Shown here: one piece after another, positions 33,633 through 44,864 of the stretch
Layout of the letters: every line of letters starts with the position of its first letter
Position numbering within the stretch: position 1 is the stretch's first letter
NCBI GenBank assembly: GCA_963921825.1
Contig: OY997593.1
Span: forward strand, 44,531,111 to 44,595,110
Direction: 5' to 3'
Length of the DNA stretch: 64,000 nt
Origin: Erodium maritimum
Taxonomy: Eukaryota > Streptophyta > Magnoliopsida > Geraniales > Geraniaceae
The notes under the pieces: generated by a model
The model's database searches: none
What the model was told of the DNA's origin: nothing
The model's input: the letters and a program-made list of their open reading frames with translations, nothing else
Program-made: the position numbers and the translations under genes

Positions 33633-33900
33633 ATATATCAAGGGAAAATTTATCCAAAGAAGGCCTCCGAAAATGTAGAAAATTATTTGTTGCTGACAAA
33701 GTGCTATTGCCTCTTCTCGTATACAAGCAACCCGATATACCATGAATGAGTAGTAGAAATGGCTTCATGGAGAGACAAGGGAAGCTTGATGGCAACAATC
33801 GTTCTTCACTGTCAAGGAAGGGGATTTTTATAAAATGCAGCAACTGTAGGAAACCAGGCCACAATAAAAGGAGATGTACAACCAAAGACTATGGTATAAC
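33633..33900 (+). pseudogene. MULE transposase, C-terminal part with CCHC knuckle
   Basis: Continues the transposase after the Ty3 insertion: with the insert and one ATATA copy removed, the frame reads on for about 30 codons before a stop. A zinc knuckle CSNCRKPGHNKRRC (33835-33876, CX2CX4HX4C intact) follows, as it does after the SWIM domain in plant MuDR-type transposases. It is then cut by the Copia solo LTR at 33901. Confidence 0.8.
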
Positions 33901-35588
33901 TGTTGGGTCTCGAGGTAGGGTTGGAGATGAACCAACTCGCAGCGGAAAATCAATGAAAACCAAGAGACAATTAGAACCATGAAACAACTAACAAAGAATG
34001 GATTAACAAGAGAAAAATTCAGCACTAGTTCTTACCAAAACAAGAACACCGGTTAACGAATGATTGGCTTGAGTCTCCAAGACGCCTACGTATCCACATG
34101 GGAATCAAAGCCACGTAGTTCTTCTCTTTGAGGACTCAAGAACACAAACATGGAGGTGGAAACTAGCCAAACCCGAAATGGCCATGGAAGAGGGAGAGAA
34201 AATGTGTTTCCTATTCTTGTCTTGTGTTTGTTATGTTGAAAAAAGATGACTTAAACATAACAAAACCCATACTTGTCCAACTAAAGGCATGGGACAAGTA
34301 TGGTGTCAAGTAAGGTGTAAATAGGACAAAGTATGGCAAGACAAGATTGGGTTAGGTGGTGAATCACCAACACCTTAATCCTTGTCTTGCTTACTTAGTA
34401 CTAATTAATCAAGACTTGATTAATTAGTTCCATGGGCCTTGGTTGCATGGGCCTTTCATGGGCCTCTTGGAACATGGCCCGTGGCCATTTCCAACGAGGT
34501 CCCGTGATTCGCTCATCGCCTCCATGCCTTCCATACCGGAAATGTCCAACATTATCCGACGCGATCAATCCCAAGACTCCAAGCCTTGTCTCGATCTGTG
34601 AAGTCCTATTCACTTACGGGCACATGACCCAAAACCCAGTTTTGGTCATGTCCCGAGACAACTCCCTTTTGGCCATTCTCCATAAATGTGTCAATGAGTT
34701 TCATCCTCCGGTGTGACCCTTAGGTTTATGCATGTCAATAGATCAACGTAAAATCCCATTTTACTTGATCCTATTTAAGTGGCAACTAACGAGACTTTAG
34801 TATTGCCCGACATTACATAACGAATCGACCCTATCGATTCTAACCTTTCCGTCGTCCCTGTCATTATCCTTTTATCTCCGATATCCTGATTGAGATAAGG
34901 CATAGAGCCGTCATCCTTATTATTCTCAATCACCGTTCCTTGATATGTGAGATGACTGAAGATATGATACCCAGTATCATGTGCATGGCCATGCTATTCT
35001 TCCAGTCACTCTCGATCAAGTGGCCGAGAACCGATATCTTTCCCATACCTTAGTATGAGGGATAAATCCCTTAGCCGTCTTTCGTGTCACTCATGTAGCC
35101 CGTCCCCAAGCCAATCCTGGCCGTTATGGAAGCCCTGTTACGGACAACGTTAGGCTCAGGTCAAACTCAGTTGTTGACTACATAGCGATCACAAAGACTC
35201 CTTGGTCTAAGGATACATGACAAGCTACAACACTGAATATGTTCATGACTTAATCTATGGCACATATTCAGGGCGGGTCGTCCAATATCATGTCCCACAT
35301 GATATCTATGATCAGACTCCGGAATCCCATTCCAATGACTAACAGAACGTAAGCCATAAAGAGCCATCTTTCATACTAGTCGCTTCTAGTGAAGCTTTGT
35401 TGACTAGGGACCTATCGAGTGTGATCTATCTCGATCTATGGTTCTATTCGCATGGTGGGCATAGATCAGAGCACACATCGATATATTACTCCAACACATA
35501 AGTAATATAAAGTCGCTTTAATTTTATTGCTAACGATGATATATACATTTGGACATTTAGGATTGAACTACGGGCACTAAGACTAACA
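33901..35588 (-). mobile_element. Solo LTR of a Copia element, 1688 bp
   Basis: Reverse complement of the LTR at 57108-58795: the same 1688-bp length, TGTTAGTC...CCCAACA on the minus strand, nearly identical sequence. A perfect duplication ATAAC (33896-33900 and 35589-35593) shows that it is a complete LTR left by LTR-LTR recombination. It interrupts the MULE transposase just after the zinc knuckle. Short frames inside (for example 34432-34716) recur at 57980-58264 and are LTR sequence, not genes. Confidence 0.95.
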
Positions 35589-36859
35589 ATAACAATTAAA
35601 CAAAAACGAAAGAAAGGTGATGATGTCACCGATGGTTCCCATCCACTGATACTCACTCCAAAATAGGCATTTTGTGTTCATGGGGATGAAGTGTTCATTG
35701 CTCTTATACTGGACAAGAAAAAGGTTGCAAGTGAAACTAAGAAGGCTAAGGATAGGAAAAGGAAACAATTGCTAAACATGCAGCAAAAAAAATGGTAGCA
35801 AAAACATCCTCGTCGAATCCAAAAAATCCAGAAAATGAAGGTAAATTTATTTATTGTTACTTATCATTTTCCATTCACTTCTCATTTCCATCAACTTTTA
35901 CATTTTTCACTCATCGTTGCTAATTAATAAGTATTTATTCTTGTAGCTATATCTTCTGAACACTAAAACAATGACCCTGAGCAAACAACTATGGGTGAGG
36001 ATATGAATGAGAATGAGGAATTTGTGGATGGAAATGATGATTTTGGACATTGACATGATGAGTTTGTTAATTTAGGTGAAGATGGTAATGAAATCACAAT
36101 ATTCATGTACTTAAATCACACAAATCATTATCCCTCTATTATCTACTCAAGAGTTTGCATTACCTGTAGATGAAGGAACAGAAGATGCACTGCCTATTGT
36201 TGGAGAAGAAGTTATCACTGAAATGACAATGGAAGAAGTCCTGAATGAGGATTTTTGGAGATTAACCCTTTTCCAAAGTATTTCAATACATGTGACCAAC
36301 AACTTGACCATAGGATTGAGAGAGTTTCCAAAAGACAAAATGAATTTGAAAGTGACCTTTTCAATGGGTAGAATGGATGGAAAAGGCTAAGGTACATCCC
36401 TCACAAAACACAAGCTTTGAACTTTCTTGCGTATTACTATACTTCACTACGTTGACAATAATTAGTTTATAGGAAAACTTTGATTAACATTACAATTTTG
36501 TTTGCAAATAGATTGACAGTAACTAAATTCTTAGAAATAAGTAGATTTACATACCTAGCTTCTTCGATTGAATTAGATTTACATTAAACTTTTTCTTGCA
36601 ACTAATTAGCTGGACAATACTTATTGTATTAAAAATAACTTCTTTTACATAAAAAATTATTTAAGGGCATATTTACTTTTACGTTTCTTGTAAAAATCAT
36701 ATTTCCATAAACTATCTTGCATAATCATTGAGAAATGAAATAATGTCACATTTACTGATAAGGGATGGTGTTTTAGATGAAATTATACCAATATTGTTCT
36801 TCAATAATTCACAGATGACTTATGGTGTTGTAGATGAACTGAAAAATATTGTGATGGTC
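35589..36859 (+). pseudogene. MULE distal region with a charged C-terminal tail
   Basis: After the solo LTR, a Lys-rich stretch (DKKKVASETKKAKDRKRKQLL, 35712-35775), then an intron-like AT-rich gap, then Glu/Asp-rich stretches at 36000-36100 and 36160-36270. Lysine-rich tails after the CCHC knuckle are common in MULE transposases, so this is likely the transposase end, broken by stops. From 36400 to 36859 the sequence is AT-rich with nothing recognised. Confidence 0.45.
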
Positions 36860-38640
36860 GGATATATAACCTACTTTAAAAAAAATTTATAAGCTCGAAA
36901 ATTTATTAATAAAAAGCACTATCCAAGAAGGACAAGGCCTAGGAGTCAAAGACCGGTTCAACTGTTACAGGGGAGCTCCAATAAGGGGAGCTAAAAGGAC
37001 AAAACCTTTTTCCTAAAATAAACAGTCAATACTATCCAGGTTTCTTCTTGGCAGCCAAAGTACGGACTTGAGTCCATGCATCAGGTCTAGGAGACGACGT
37101 TGCAACGCCAGACTGTTTCTTTGACCTGGTGAAATGAAGATAATTGGGACTCTTCATAGAAACTGAATGTTTCTTCGAAGTATTACAATCAGGTTTAAGG
37201 ACGACGTCTTTTCAAGGACTACCTTGCTCTTCCACCGACAGCTGAACGACCGTTCCGGGAACACCAAGATCAGTTTCCAACTCCTCAGGATCCACAAAAG
37301 AGTCTACACTGGTTTAGGCCGGGTATGCACTGGTTTGGGTCGGACCTACGTGGGCTGGATCAATACTTTGGGTCGGACCTACGTGGGTTGCTTGACCCGC
37401 AAGCTACTCGTCCAACCCATTTTGAATGCAAACTTCAACCAGACTACCTAACGACGTAATCTCTCTTAACTTCACTTGATCTGATTCGAAAATCACGAAA
37501 AGAATGATCTCACAAACCACGGAAAAGTCGTTATCCACAACAATCAAATCTTGATTGAAATTCAAACCAAATTGATTGACCAGCGATCCGCCATCTTTAT
37601 CGGCATCAATTCTAGTAGTTGCGCCGCCGGAGAAAGAGCCTGCCGTCAGTTCAGGCTCGATCTCCATGGTAGACCTCACACCAACTTGGTCCAACACATC
37701 AAAACTAGACGTGCTCTATTTTGCAACCTTCTCCAGACTCTGTTCTACAAATGGCTTCTGACAATTCTCCGATGAAGGCTCAGACACAAGATATATGGTT
37801 ATCTTATATCCAAGAGCAGAAACATCGACCATGCTCTGTTTCAAGCCGATGTCGGAATTGTGTTTCTTGTTTTTGGCAATAGTTACTAACAACAAATATC
37901 CATTCACCTTAAGACCGTTCATGCAATCAACAACCTTAGTCGTCGATTCCTTCAAATTGAATCGTAAAAATCCATACATGTGGGCCTTGTGATTGGGGCG
38001 TCTGAGCACAACCGAGGAAACGATCTCTCAAAAAGGCCCAAATGTATCTTTGAGCCATTCCGCAGTGGTGCCAAAAGGAAGATTACAGATGAACAATTCA
38101 TTCTCTACGACTTGTCTCCATAATCTGGACCTAGTCTTGAACGTCAATGTATGGCATCCTTGATTGTTTTCCGGAGAGATCACCACCCCAGACCGACCTG
38201 AACACTCACCAGTAATGGCTTGTGGATCCCCTTTCTTCTAGACAGGACGCTTCCATCTCTGTCTTGGTCGACGAATACCAGACCTGTCTGCATACTTTCG
38301 GATCGCATCGTCCCTCACCTCTTCAGTAGACGCCATCCTTTCCGGCATTGCATCTACCTACGGCGTCCCGTTCCGGACCTATGTGTTAGGTATAGAATCA
38401 CCCTTAATATTCTCTAGGTCAGAGAGTCGAGCATGCTTTCTCTGTCGGGCTCGTCAACCTTCACCAATAGAAGACTTCTTCCCCTCCGATTTTGTCCCCG
38501 AAGCTCGAACTGGACCCCATCCTCCATGGCCGGAGAATGTGCTAACCCATCCATGAGTTTGTAGTATTGTCCATACAAAGAAAGGTACTCGGAGCCAAAT
38601 GAGAAGAGGGAGAACATCTCGTTTACCTTCTCTAATTGAT
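36860..38640 (-). pseudogene. LINE ORF1 (RRM) remnant inserted in the MULE
   Basis: Minus-strand frames (38009-37716, 37697-37404 and others) give the second half of an RRM: HMYGFLRFNLKEST then DCMNGLKVNGYLLLVTIA, preceded near 38100 by a first-strand-like 'ENELFICNLPFGTTAEWL'. This matches the architecture of plant LINE ORF1 proteins, and of the copy at 6181-7201. It has several stops and frame changes. No ORF2 follows, and neither a poly(A) tail nor a target duplication could be fixed, so the ends are approximate. Confidence 0.6.
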
Positions 38641-39083
38641 GTTTGGTGAACTTGTAGGTTTCCCCAAAGATCTCACTGTTGCTTCATAAGATAAGGAATG
38701 ATTTTCAGGCAAAGTATAGAACAAGAGCGAACCTCTACACAACCTCTTGGTTCAAAAACAGGAAAAAGAAATCCAACAAATGCATTGGTTCCAGCTCTTA
38801 GCCTTATGTCAAAGTAGTGTGATAGGTCTGAGTAGGTGTAGTTTTTTTGTGGTGGGTGGAATCATTTATGGGGGTATTAAAGCATGGACCACTTTTTTTT
38901 TGTATAGGGTAACATATGAGTGGTAGACAATGTTATAGTCTCCATCTCACTTTTGCGAACTTCAGAGGGAATCCAATTCCCTTTACCTCTCCCATGACAT
39001 ATTCAGGACTATGACTTGTTTTTTTTGTATGCTTCTACCATTGGGAACGCATAATTACTACACAATAGATATGATGTTGATTT
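38641..39083. other. MULE interior or LINE flank, no gene
   Basis: Moderately AT-rich, with several T-runs (38852, 38891, 39019). No open frame or repeat is recognised. Confidence 0.5.
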
Positions 39084-40130
39084 TGTCGTTTTTGGCTCAA
39101 AAAGCCCATGACCAAGAGGCCCATTATTTTGTTTTGGGCCCAATCACTTAAGCCCATAGCCCAATATTTTGTGCTGCTATATATTGGAACAGTAGGGTTC
39201 CTGATTGAGGCGTGCCGCAGCTCATCTTGGTCAGAGAGAGAGAGCCTTGCTTCTTCATGTGTGATTGGTCACTAATGGATCAATAGATCAATATGGGTAG
39301 AGGCAGCATCATTTTGTAAAGGGGATCTGGTTTTTGATCCTTCATTGGGTAAAGCGGCGTCTTGGACAAAGAAAAGGTGGACATCATTTTTGGTGTGGCG
39401 ACAACAGAACAAGGAGCTGAGAGGTAGAGCTCAAACTGATACCAACCTAAAGGAGTTTTCAGGGTCTCTTGTATGACCATTGACGCGCATTGGAAAGGAA
39501 CAAAGTGTTCCTCATTGTTCTTGCCGAGTGGTTACAAGGTTCAAGGAGATTTGTCCTTTATTGATCATAAGCTGGACATTAATGCTCTTTTATGAAGATT
39601 GGAAGCTCTTGTAGGTGCTACGGTTACAGTACACATTCATGGACATTAATTTCATGGTTGAGTGGCAGCCAAAGATAAATTATTGAGGTGGGTCTTGGTA
39701 TTTTTCTGCAGCGAAAGCTAAGAAGTCGGTAAAGGTAATTTCTTGGTCCATTTATCGGTAACAAAAGATAGGTTAATTTCTTTTGTGGATTATCGATCTT
39801 GTATTGAGATATAGAGAATTAGGGTTGTAATTCTCAGATTATTTCTTGGATAATACAAGGAGCTCGTCGTTGTCCCGTGGATGTAGGCGCATTGTCGAAC
39901 CACGTAAAATATTAGTGTTCTCTGTTTACTTCCTGCAGTTTTGATTCTTGTTCGGTGTTATCCGCGTATCAGACATTTAGCATTTATTGACTGGGTCCTA
40001 GGATCGGGGGTTGGAAAGTCAGGTTATCGGTGTCCGTTGTGGATTGAGTCACGTCGGTTCTTTTCCACGGATCCGATTGATTTTCTGGGTGAATCTCGTA
40101 TTCCGATTTGGGGGTACTAGATTTACAACA
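39084..40130 (+). repeat. 5' LTR of the 39-kb Copia element
   Basis: 1047 bp. Contains 'ctatatattgg' at about 39177 as a probable TATA region and ends directly before the primer-binding site. Confidence 0.92.
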
Positions 40131-40254
40131 AGTAGTATCAGAGCCTGGTTGAGCTTCAAATGGTATTAGAGCTGCTGGTTGAGCTACAAGTGATCAGAGC
40201 GTCCTGGTTTTGGCTAGTTGATTGGTTATTGTTGTTATTGTTGTGTTTGCAAAT

Positions 40255-41027
40255 ATGTCTAATAGAGCGTCCACATCTCGGGATGAGGGTTTTGTGAAGG
40301 TCCATGGATTCAATATTCTTCACTTCAATGGACGGAACAATTTTAAAGCTTGGCAGATGGATTGTAAGGATATTTTGGTTAGTTTGGATCAGTTTGATGC
40401 ATTGGGAGATAAACCATCAGATGGTTATCAACTGGTTAGATGGAACAAGATGGATCAGAAGGCGTGTAGTACGATCCGCTTGTGTCTTTCTCGGAATGTG
40501 GCTTACAATTTTGCTGATGAGACGACTGCCAAAGGTATTTGGGATAAGCTTCAGGCTATGTATCTTCAAAATGATCAGATGAGCGTGATGTACCTACAGA
40601 AGAAGCTCTTCACTTGCAGGCTACAGTTAGGTAAGCTTATGACTGATCATATCACTGAGTTTGAGTGCTTGTACTCGGATTGTGTTAGCTTGGGAGCTAA
40701 GTTTGAAGATAGCCAGAAGGCTTTATTCTGTTGATTTCTTTGTTACCGGAATGGGAGCCGTTTGTTGATCAGATGACTATGATGAACAAGGAGAAGTTTG
40801 TGTATAGTGACATTGTTCAGTCTATACTTGCAAAGGCTTCTAGGACGAGTGTTGTGAGCGAGGACGCTTTAGCACACAGTCTCTCGGTTACAGTGGGAAG
40901 AAATTCAGACAAGAGGTACAACAACAATAGAAGAAGTCGATCTCAATCGAGAGGAAGAGATTTGTCTAAGGTTGAATGTTACAAGTGTAAGAAAAAAGTT
41001 CATTACAAGAAGGATTGTCCGGAGTAG
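40255..41027 (+). pseudogene. Copia gag, one frameshift and a terminal stop
   Basis: Starts at the second Met of the frame (MSNRASTSRDEG), followed by the gag core with a 'GRNNFKAWQMDCKDIL' opening and 'CLSRNVAYNFADETTAKGIWDKLQAMY', typical of Copia gag (UBN2-type). A frameshift near 40731 moves to the next phase. There the C-terminal basic region and a CCHC zinc knuckle appear (CYKCKKKVHYKKDC, spacing CX2CX4HX4C kept), although two consensus glycines are replaced. A TAG at 41025 ends it; pol continues in the same phase. Gag forms the particle in which the element RNA is copied. Confidence 0.85.
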
Positions 41028-41051
41028 AAGGATAATCACACCAAACAAGAT

Positions 41052-42461
41052 ATGGGAAAAGGCGTGGTAAATGTGGTTGAGGCACCGAAGATAATTGAGG
41101 ATATTCATATCGACGGTGACCTAGCACATGCCTTGACAGCGGGTTCTAGTGATCATCTGTATGATGGTTGGTTGTTGGATACAGGGTTTCATATCACTTG
41201 TGTCCTGGATTGGTTCACCACCTATCGTGAGGTGGAGGGTCGCTCAGTGTATATGGGTGATTCTCGACCCTGCAGGATATTAGGTGTTGGCACAGTCAAA
41301 TTCCAGCTAGCAGACGGGTCATTTAGACAGCTTACGGAGGTACGTCATATTCCGGATCTTGCAAAAGGGTTGATTTCTCTTGGGGTACTTGAATCTCAGG
41401 GTTACAGATATGTTGGTGAGAATGGATATTGCAATGTTTATAATGGTGACAGGTTGCTATTATCGACAATTAGGCATGAATATCTATATTTTCTTCAGGG
41501 TAATGTTATTGAGGGTGAAGATATGGTCTCCGCGGTTATTGATGAGAAGATCTTGGTTCACACTCAGTTATGCCACATGCGTCTAGGGCATGTATGTGAG
41601 AGCGGACTGAAGACTTTGAGCAGACGTGGCTTGTTTGGCGGTGACAAGATGGAGAAGCTTGATTTCTATGAGCACTGTGTATATGGGAAGCAGTGCAGGG
41701 TCACTATTGGTGACGGTACTCACAGCACCGCATGTATTGTAGATTATATCCACACGGATGTTTGGGGACCCTCGAGAGTTGCATCGAAGGGTGGGTCCCG
41801 GTTTTTTGTGTCTTTTATCGACGACTTCAGCCGGAGAGTATGGATCGATACCATGAAGCATAAAAATGAAGTCAAGGATATTTTCAAGAAGCGGAGGGCT
41901 ATGGTTGAGAAGCAAACTGGTTGGGTGATCAAGGTTTTGAGATCTGACAATAGCGGTGAGTACACCGAGGACCCCTTTAAGGAGTTTTGTGCAAAACATG
42001 GCATCAAGAGACACTTCACGGTGAAAAAGACACCACAGCAGAACGGGGTAGCAAAGAGGATGAATCGTACCCTGTTAGAGAGAGCACGGTGCATGTCGTC
42101 CAATGCAGGTTTGGGCAGATTATGGTGGGCTGAGGCAGTAAATACGGTGTGCTACTTGATTAACTGCTCTCCTTCATCAGCTATTGAGTCCAAGGTTCCT
42201 ATGGAGGTATGGTCCGGTAATCCTTCTGATTATTCTAACTTGAAAGCAACTGGTTGTCCGGCTTACTATCAAGTTAAAGAGGATAAGATTGGAGTAAGGG
42301 CCAAGAAGGCTATATTTCTCTGTTATCCTGAATATGTGAAGGGGTACAAGTTACGGTGCCTAGAAACTCAGAAGTTTATGGTTATCCGGGATGTTACATT
42401 CCATGAGGAGGCTTTGCTACACGCAAAGTGTGAGAGATGCAAGGACGGTTATCCTGTTTAG
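41052..42461 (+). pseudogene. Copia pol: protease, GAG-pre-integrase and integrase
   Basis: A 469-residue open stretch. Protease active site LLDTGF at about residue 41. GAG-pre-integrase zinc-binding region with His/Cys pairs (RLGH at about 179, CVYGKQC at about 208). Integrase core: first Asp in HTDVWGP (about 236) and second Asp in LRSDNSGEY (about 300) are present, but the catalytic Glu of the NGVxE motif is Lys (NGVAKRMNR, about 333-341). A stop at 42459 separates it from the RT part in the same phase. With the Glu lost this integrase should not join DNA ends, so recent mobility would need a helper. Confidence 0.88.
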
Positions 42462-42503
42462 AGAGGTTATAGATGTGATGAAGATGAAGAAGATTATCAT
42501 CAT

Positions 42504-43181
42504 GTGAAGCTTGGAGCTCCTATCTCTAGTTCTCATTCGGGTAGTTCTTTAGAGACGGTACCTGATGAGACAATTATTGATGATGAGCTTCCTATTGATG
42601 GGAACGAGGCCCTTACAGAACAACAGGTTCAGCAGAATGAAACACCGTCTTTGGCAGCGGGTAGAGAATCCAGGGTCAGACGAGCACCTAGGAGATTCGG
42701 CTTTGAGGAAGGCGCAGGTTGTGCTTTTCTAGTGGATTATTATGATGTTCCTAATACATACAAGCATGCTTTGTGTGGTGATCACAAAAGGGAGTGGGAG
42801 GACATCGTCAGGCCGATAGGGTGCAAGAGGATTTTCTCAAAGAAAGACGGGATTCCAAATTCCAAAGGTAATTGTACGGGTATAAGGTACAAGGCAAGAT
42901 TGGCGGCTAAAGGATATGCACAAAGAGAAGGTGTAGGTTATGATAAGATTTTCTCTCTGGTGGTAAAGCACATTAGTTTCCGAGTCCTATTAGCACAAGT
43001 AACGCAGTTTGATTTAGAGCTCGAGCGACTTGGTATCAAGACTGCATTCTTGTATGGATATTTGGAGGATGACATACATATGTCGCAACCCGGTGGTTAT
43101 GATGTTGTTAGTAAGGAAGATAAGGTTCATGTGGTCAAGTTGGAGCTTTGTCTTAACTTGATCAAGATTTCTAGATGTTGA
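42504..43181 (+). pseudogene. Copia reverse transcriptase, N-terminal fragment
   Basis: Begins with an acidic inter-domain linker, then RT start motifs (GCKRIFSKKDG, YKARLAAKGYAQREGVGYDKIFS). The first catalytic Asp normally found before KTAFL is Gly (LGIKTAFLYG). The frame ends with VHVVKLELCLNL at 43181, where the palm domain should continue. The YxDD motif and RNase H are missing, so it is a deletion derivative. Confidence 0.85.
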
Positions 43182-43281
43182 TGCCCCTCGGGGGCGGACC
43201 CTTCGGGGTGGGGTCTTTATGACCCGGTGGAAGACGACGAGCAGGTGGAGCTTTTATGGGCTTTGTCGCCAAGGTGGAGAT
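43182..43281 (+). other. GC-rich deletion-junction segment and polypurine tract
   Basis: Contains hairpin-prone words (gcccctcgggggc, then gacccttcggggtggggtc, then gggtctttatgaccc) that fit neither RT nor LTR. It marks where the RT/RNase H part was lost, perhaps as filler DNA. The polypurine tract (43271-43281) precedes the 3' LTR. Confidence 0.6.
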
Positions 43282-44331
43282 TGTTGTTTTTTGGCTCAAA
43301 AAGCCCATGACCAAGAGGCCCATTATTTTGTTTTGGGCCCAATCACTTAAGCCCATAGCCCAATATTTTGTGTTGCTATATATTGAACGGTAGGGTTCCT
43401 GATTGAGGCGTGCCGCAACTCATCTTGGTCAGAGAGAGAGAGAGCCTTGCTTCTTCATGTGTGATTGGTCACTAATGGATCAATAGATCATTATGGGTGG
43501 AGGCGGCATCATTTTGTAAAGGGGATCTGGTTTTTGATCCTTCACTGGGTAAAGCGGCGTCTTGGACAAAGAAAAGGTGGACATCATTTTTGGTGTGGCG
43601 ACAGCAGAACAAGGAGCTGAGAGATAGAGCTCAAACTGATACCAACCTCAAGGAGTTTTCAAGGTCTCTTGTATGACCATTGGCGCGCATTGGAAAGGAA
43701 CAAAGTGTTCCTCATTGTTCTTGCTGAGTGGTTACAAGGTTCAAGGAGATTTGTCCTTTATCGATCATAAGATGGACATTAATGCTCTTTTATGAATGAT
43801 TGGAAGCTCTTGTATGTGCTACGGTTACAGTACACATTCATGGACATTAATTTCATGGTTGAGTGGCAGCCAAAGATAAATTATTGAGGTGGGTCTTGGT
43901 ATTTTTCTGCAGCGAAAGCTAAGAAGTCAATAAAGGTAATTTCTTGGTCCATTTATTGGTAACAAAAGATATGTTAAATTCTTTTGTGGATTATCGATCT
44001 TGTATTGAGATATAGAGAATTAGGGTTGTAATTCTCAGATTATTTCTTGGATAATACAAGGAGCTCGTCGTTGTCCCGTGGATGTAGGCGCATTGTCGAA
44101 CCACGTAAAATATTAGTGTTCTCTGTTTACTTCCTGCAGTTTTGATTCTTGTTCGGTGTTATCCGCGTATCAGACATTCAGCATTTATCGACTGGGTCCT
44201 AGGATCGGGGGTCGGAAAATTAGGTTATCGATGTCCGTTGTGGATTGAATCACGCCGGTTCTTTTCCACGGATCCGATTAATTTTCTGGGTGAATCTCGT
44301 ATTCCGATTTGGGGGTACTAGATTTACAACA
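43282..44331 (+). repeat. 3' LTR of the 39-kb Copia element
   Basis: 1050 bp; about 11 differences from the 5' LTR in the first 290 bp and fewer afterwards. Confidence 0.92.
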
Positions 44332-44397
44332 AATTTCACTATGACAAGTTCATTTTTCTTCTTATTAACCAAATGTTTGAGAATGCATGTTGGCTCA

Positions 44398-44405
44398 TAT
44401 AAATA
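44398..44405 (+). promoter_or_regulatory. Possible TATA box
   Basis: TATAAATA, 70-77 bp upstream of the ATG at 44475 that opens the acidic frame in the MULE distal part. Plausible by spacing only. Confidence 0.3.
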
Positions 44406-44474
44406 TGTATCCCCATGTTCAGCATTCCATGCAATCCTAGTTATCTTCACATAACTTCTCTCCACACAAAAATC

Positions 44475-44864
44475 ATGTCTACTAATGACAATACCAACAA
44501 CTTCGTTGATGAGTTCTTGAATTATTGATACTCATCCTCGGGGGGTAGCGATGATCGGTACAAGTATGAGCACCCAACTATGCCCGATCATTCTCCTTTT
44601 GACCCCGAATCCGAGTACCCATTATCATTACCAGTAAGAGAATTTTCAGATGACAAGAAGCCACAAGAGGAACAACACCGATAGAAAGAGGCTCTGATTG
44701 AAGACTCTCCTCCAGTTCACGAAAAGGACGTCGAAGTAGTAAGTTCACAACATGGATATATCGTTGACACCGAAGAAGAAGGGAGCGGTGATGAAGCATC
44801 CTCGGCATGGAATGTCGTAGCCTCGAACACCGAGGATGATGAGGATGATGACAAGAAAGCATAA
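44475..44864 (+). pseudogene. Unrecognised acidic ORF with two in-frame stops, inside the MULE
   Basis: From ATG at 44475 a single phase runs 129 codons to a TAA at 44862, broken by only two stops (44526 TGA and 44682 TAG). The product would be very acidic, start MSTNDNTNNFVDEFLNY and end with a Glu/Asp-rich tail (VASNTEDDEDDDKKA). Base composition is richer in GC than the flanks. I do not recognise the family. It could be a second MULE-encoded protein or a host-gene fragment captured by the MULE. The absence of frameshifts over 390 nt suggests it was coding until fairly recently. Confidence 0.5.

Larger units (their letters stand above)
39084..44331 (+). mobile_element. Copia retrotransposon with 1.05-kb LTRs, deleted in RT and RNase H
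   Basis: 5' LTR 39084-40130 (1047 bp) and 3' LTR 43282-44331 (1050 bp), about 97% alike by eye. Both begin TGT(C/T)GTTTTT and end ATTTACAACA. The flanking 5-mers GATTT (39079-39083) and AATTT (44332-44336) differ at one position. The primer-binding site (tagtatcagagc, 40134-40145) matches initiator Met tRNA except at one base. The interior of 3.15 kb encodes gag, protease, integrase and the start of reverse transcriptase in Copia order, then jumps to a GC-rich 100-bp segment and the polypurine tract (aaggtggagat, 43271-43281). The RT catalytic core and RNase H are absent. Confidence 0.93.

Noticed and set aside
34432..34716. 94-residue frame recurring at 57980-58264
   Set aside because: The recurrence is explained by the two copies of the same Copia LTR, not by a conserved gene.
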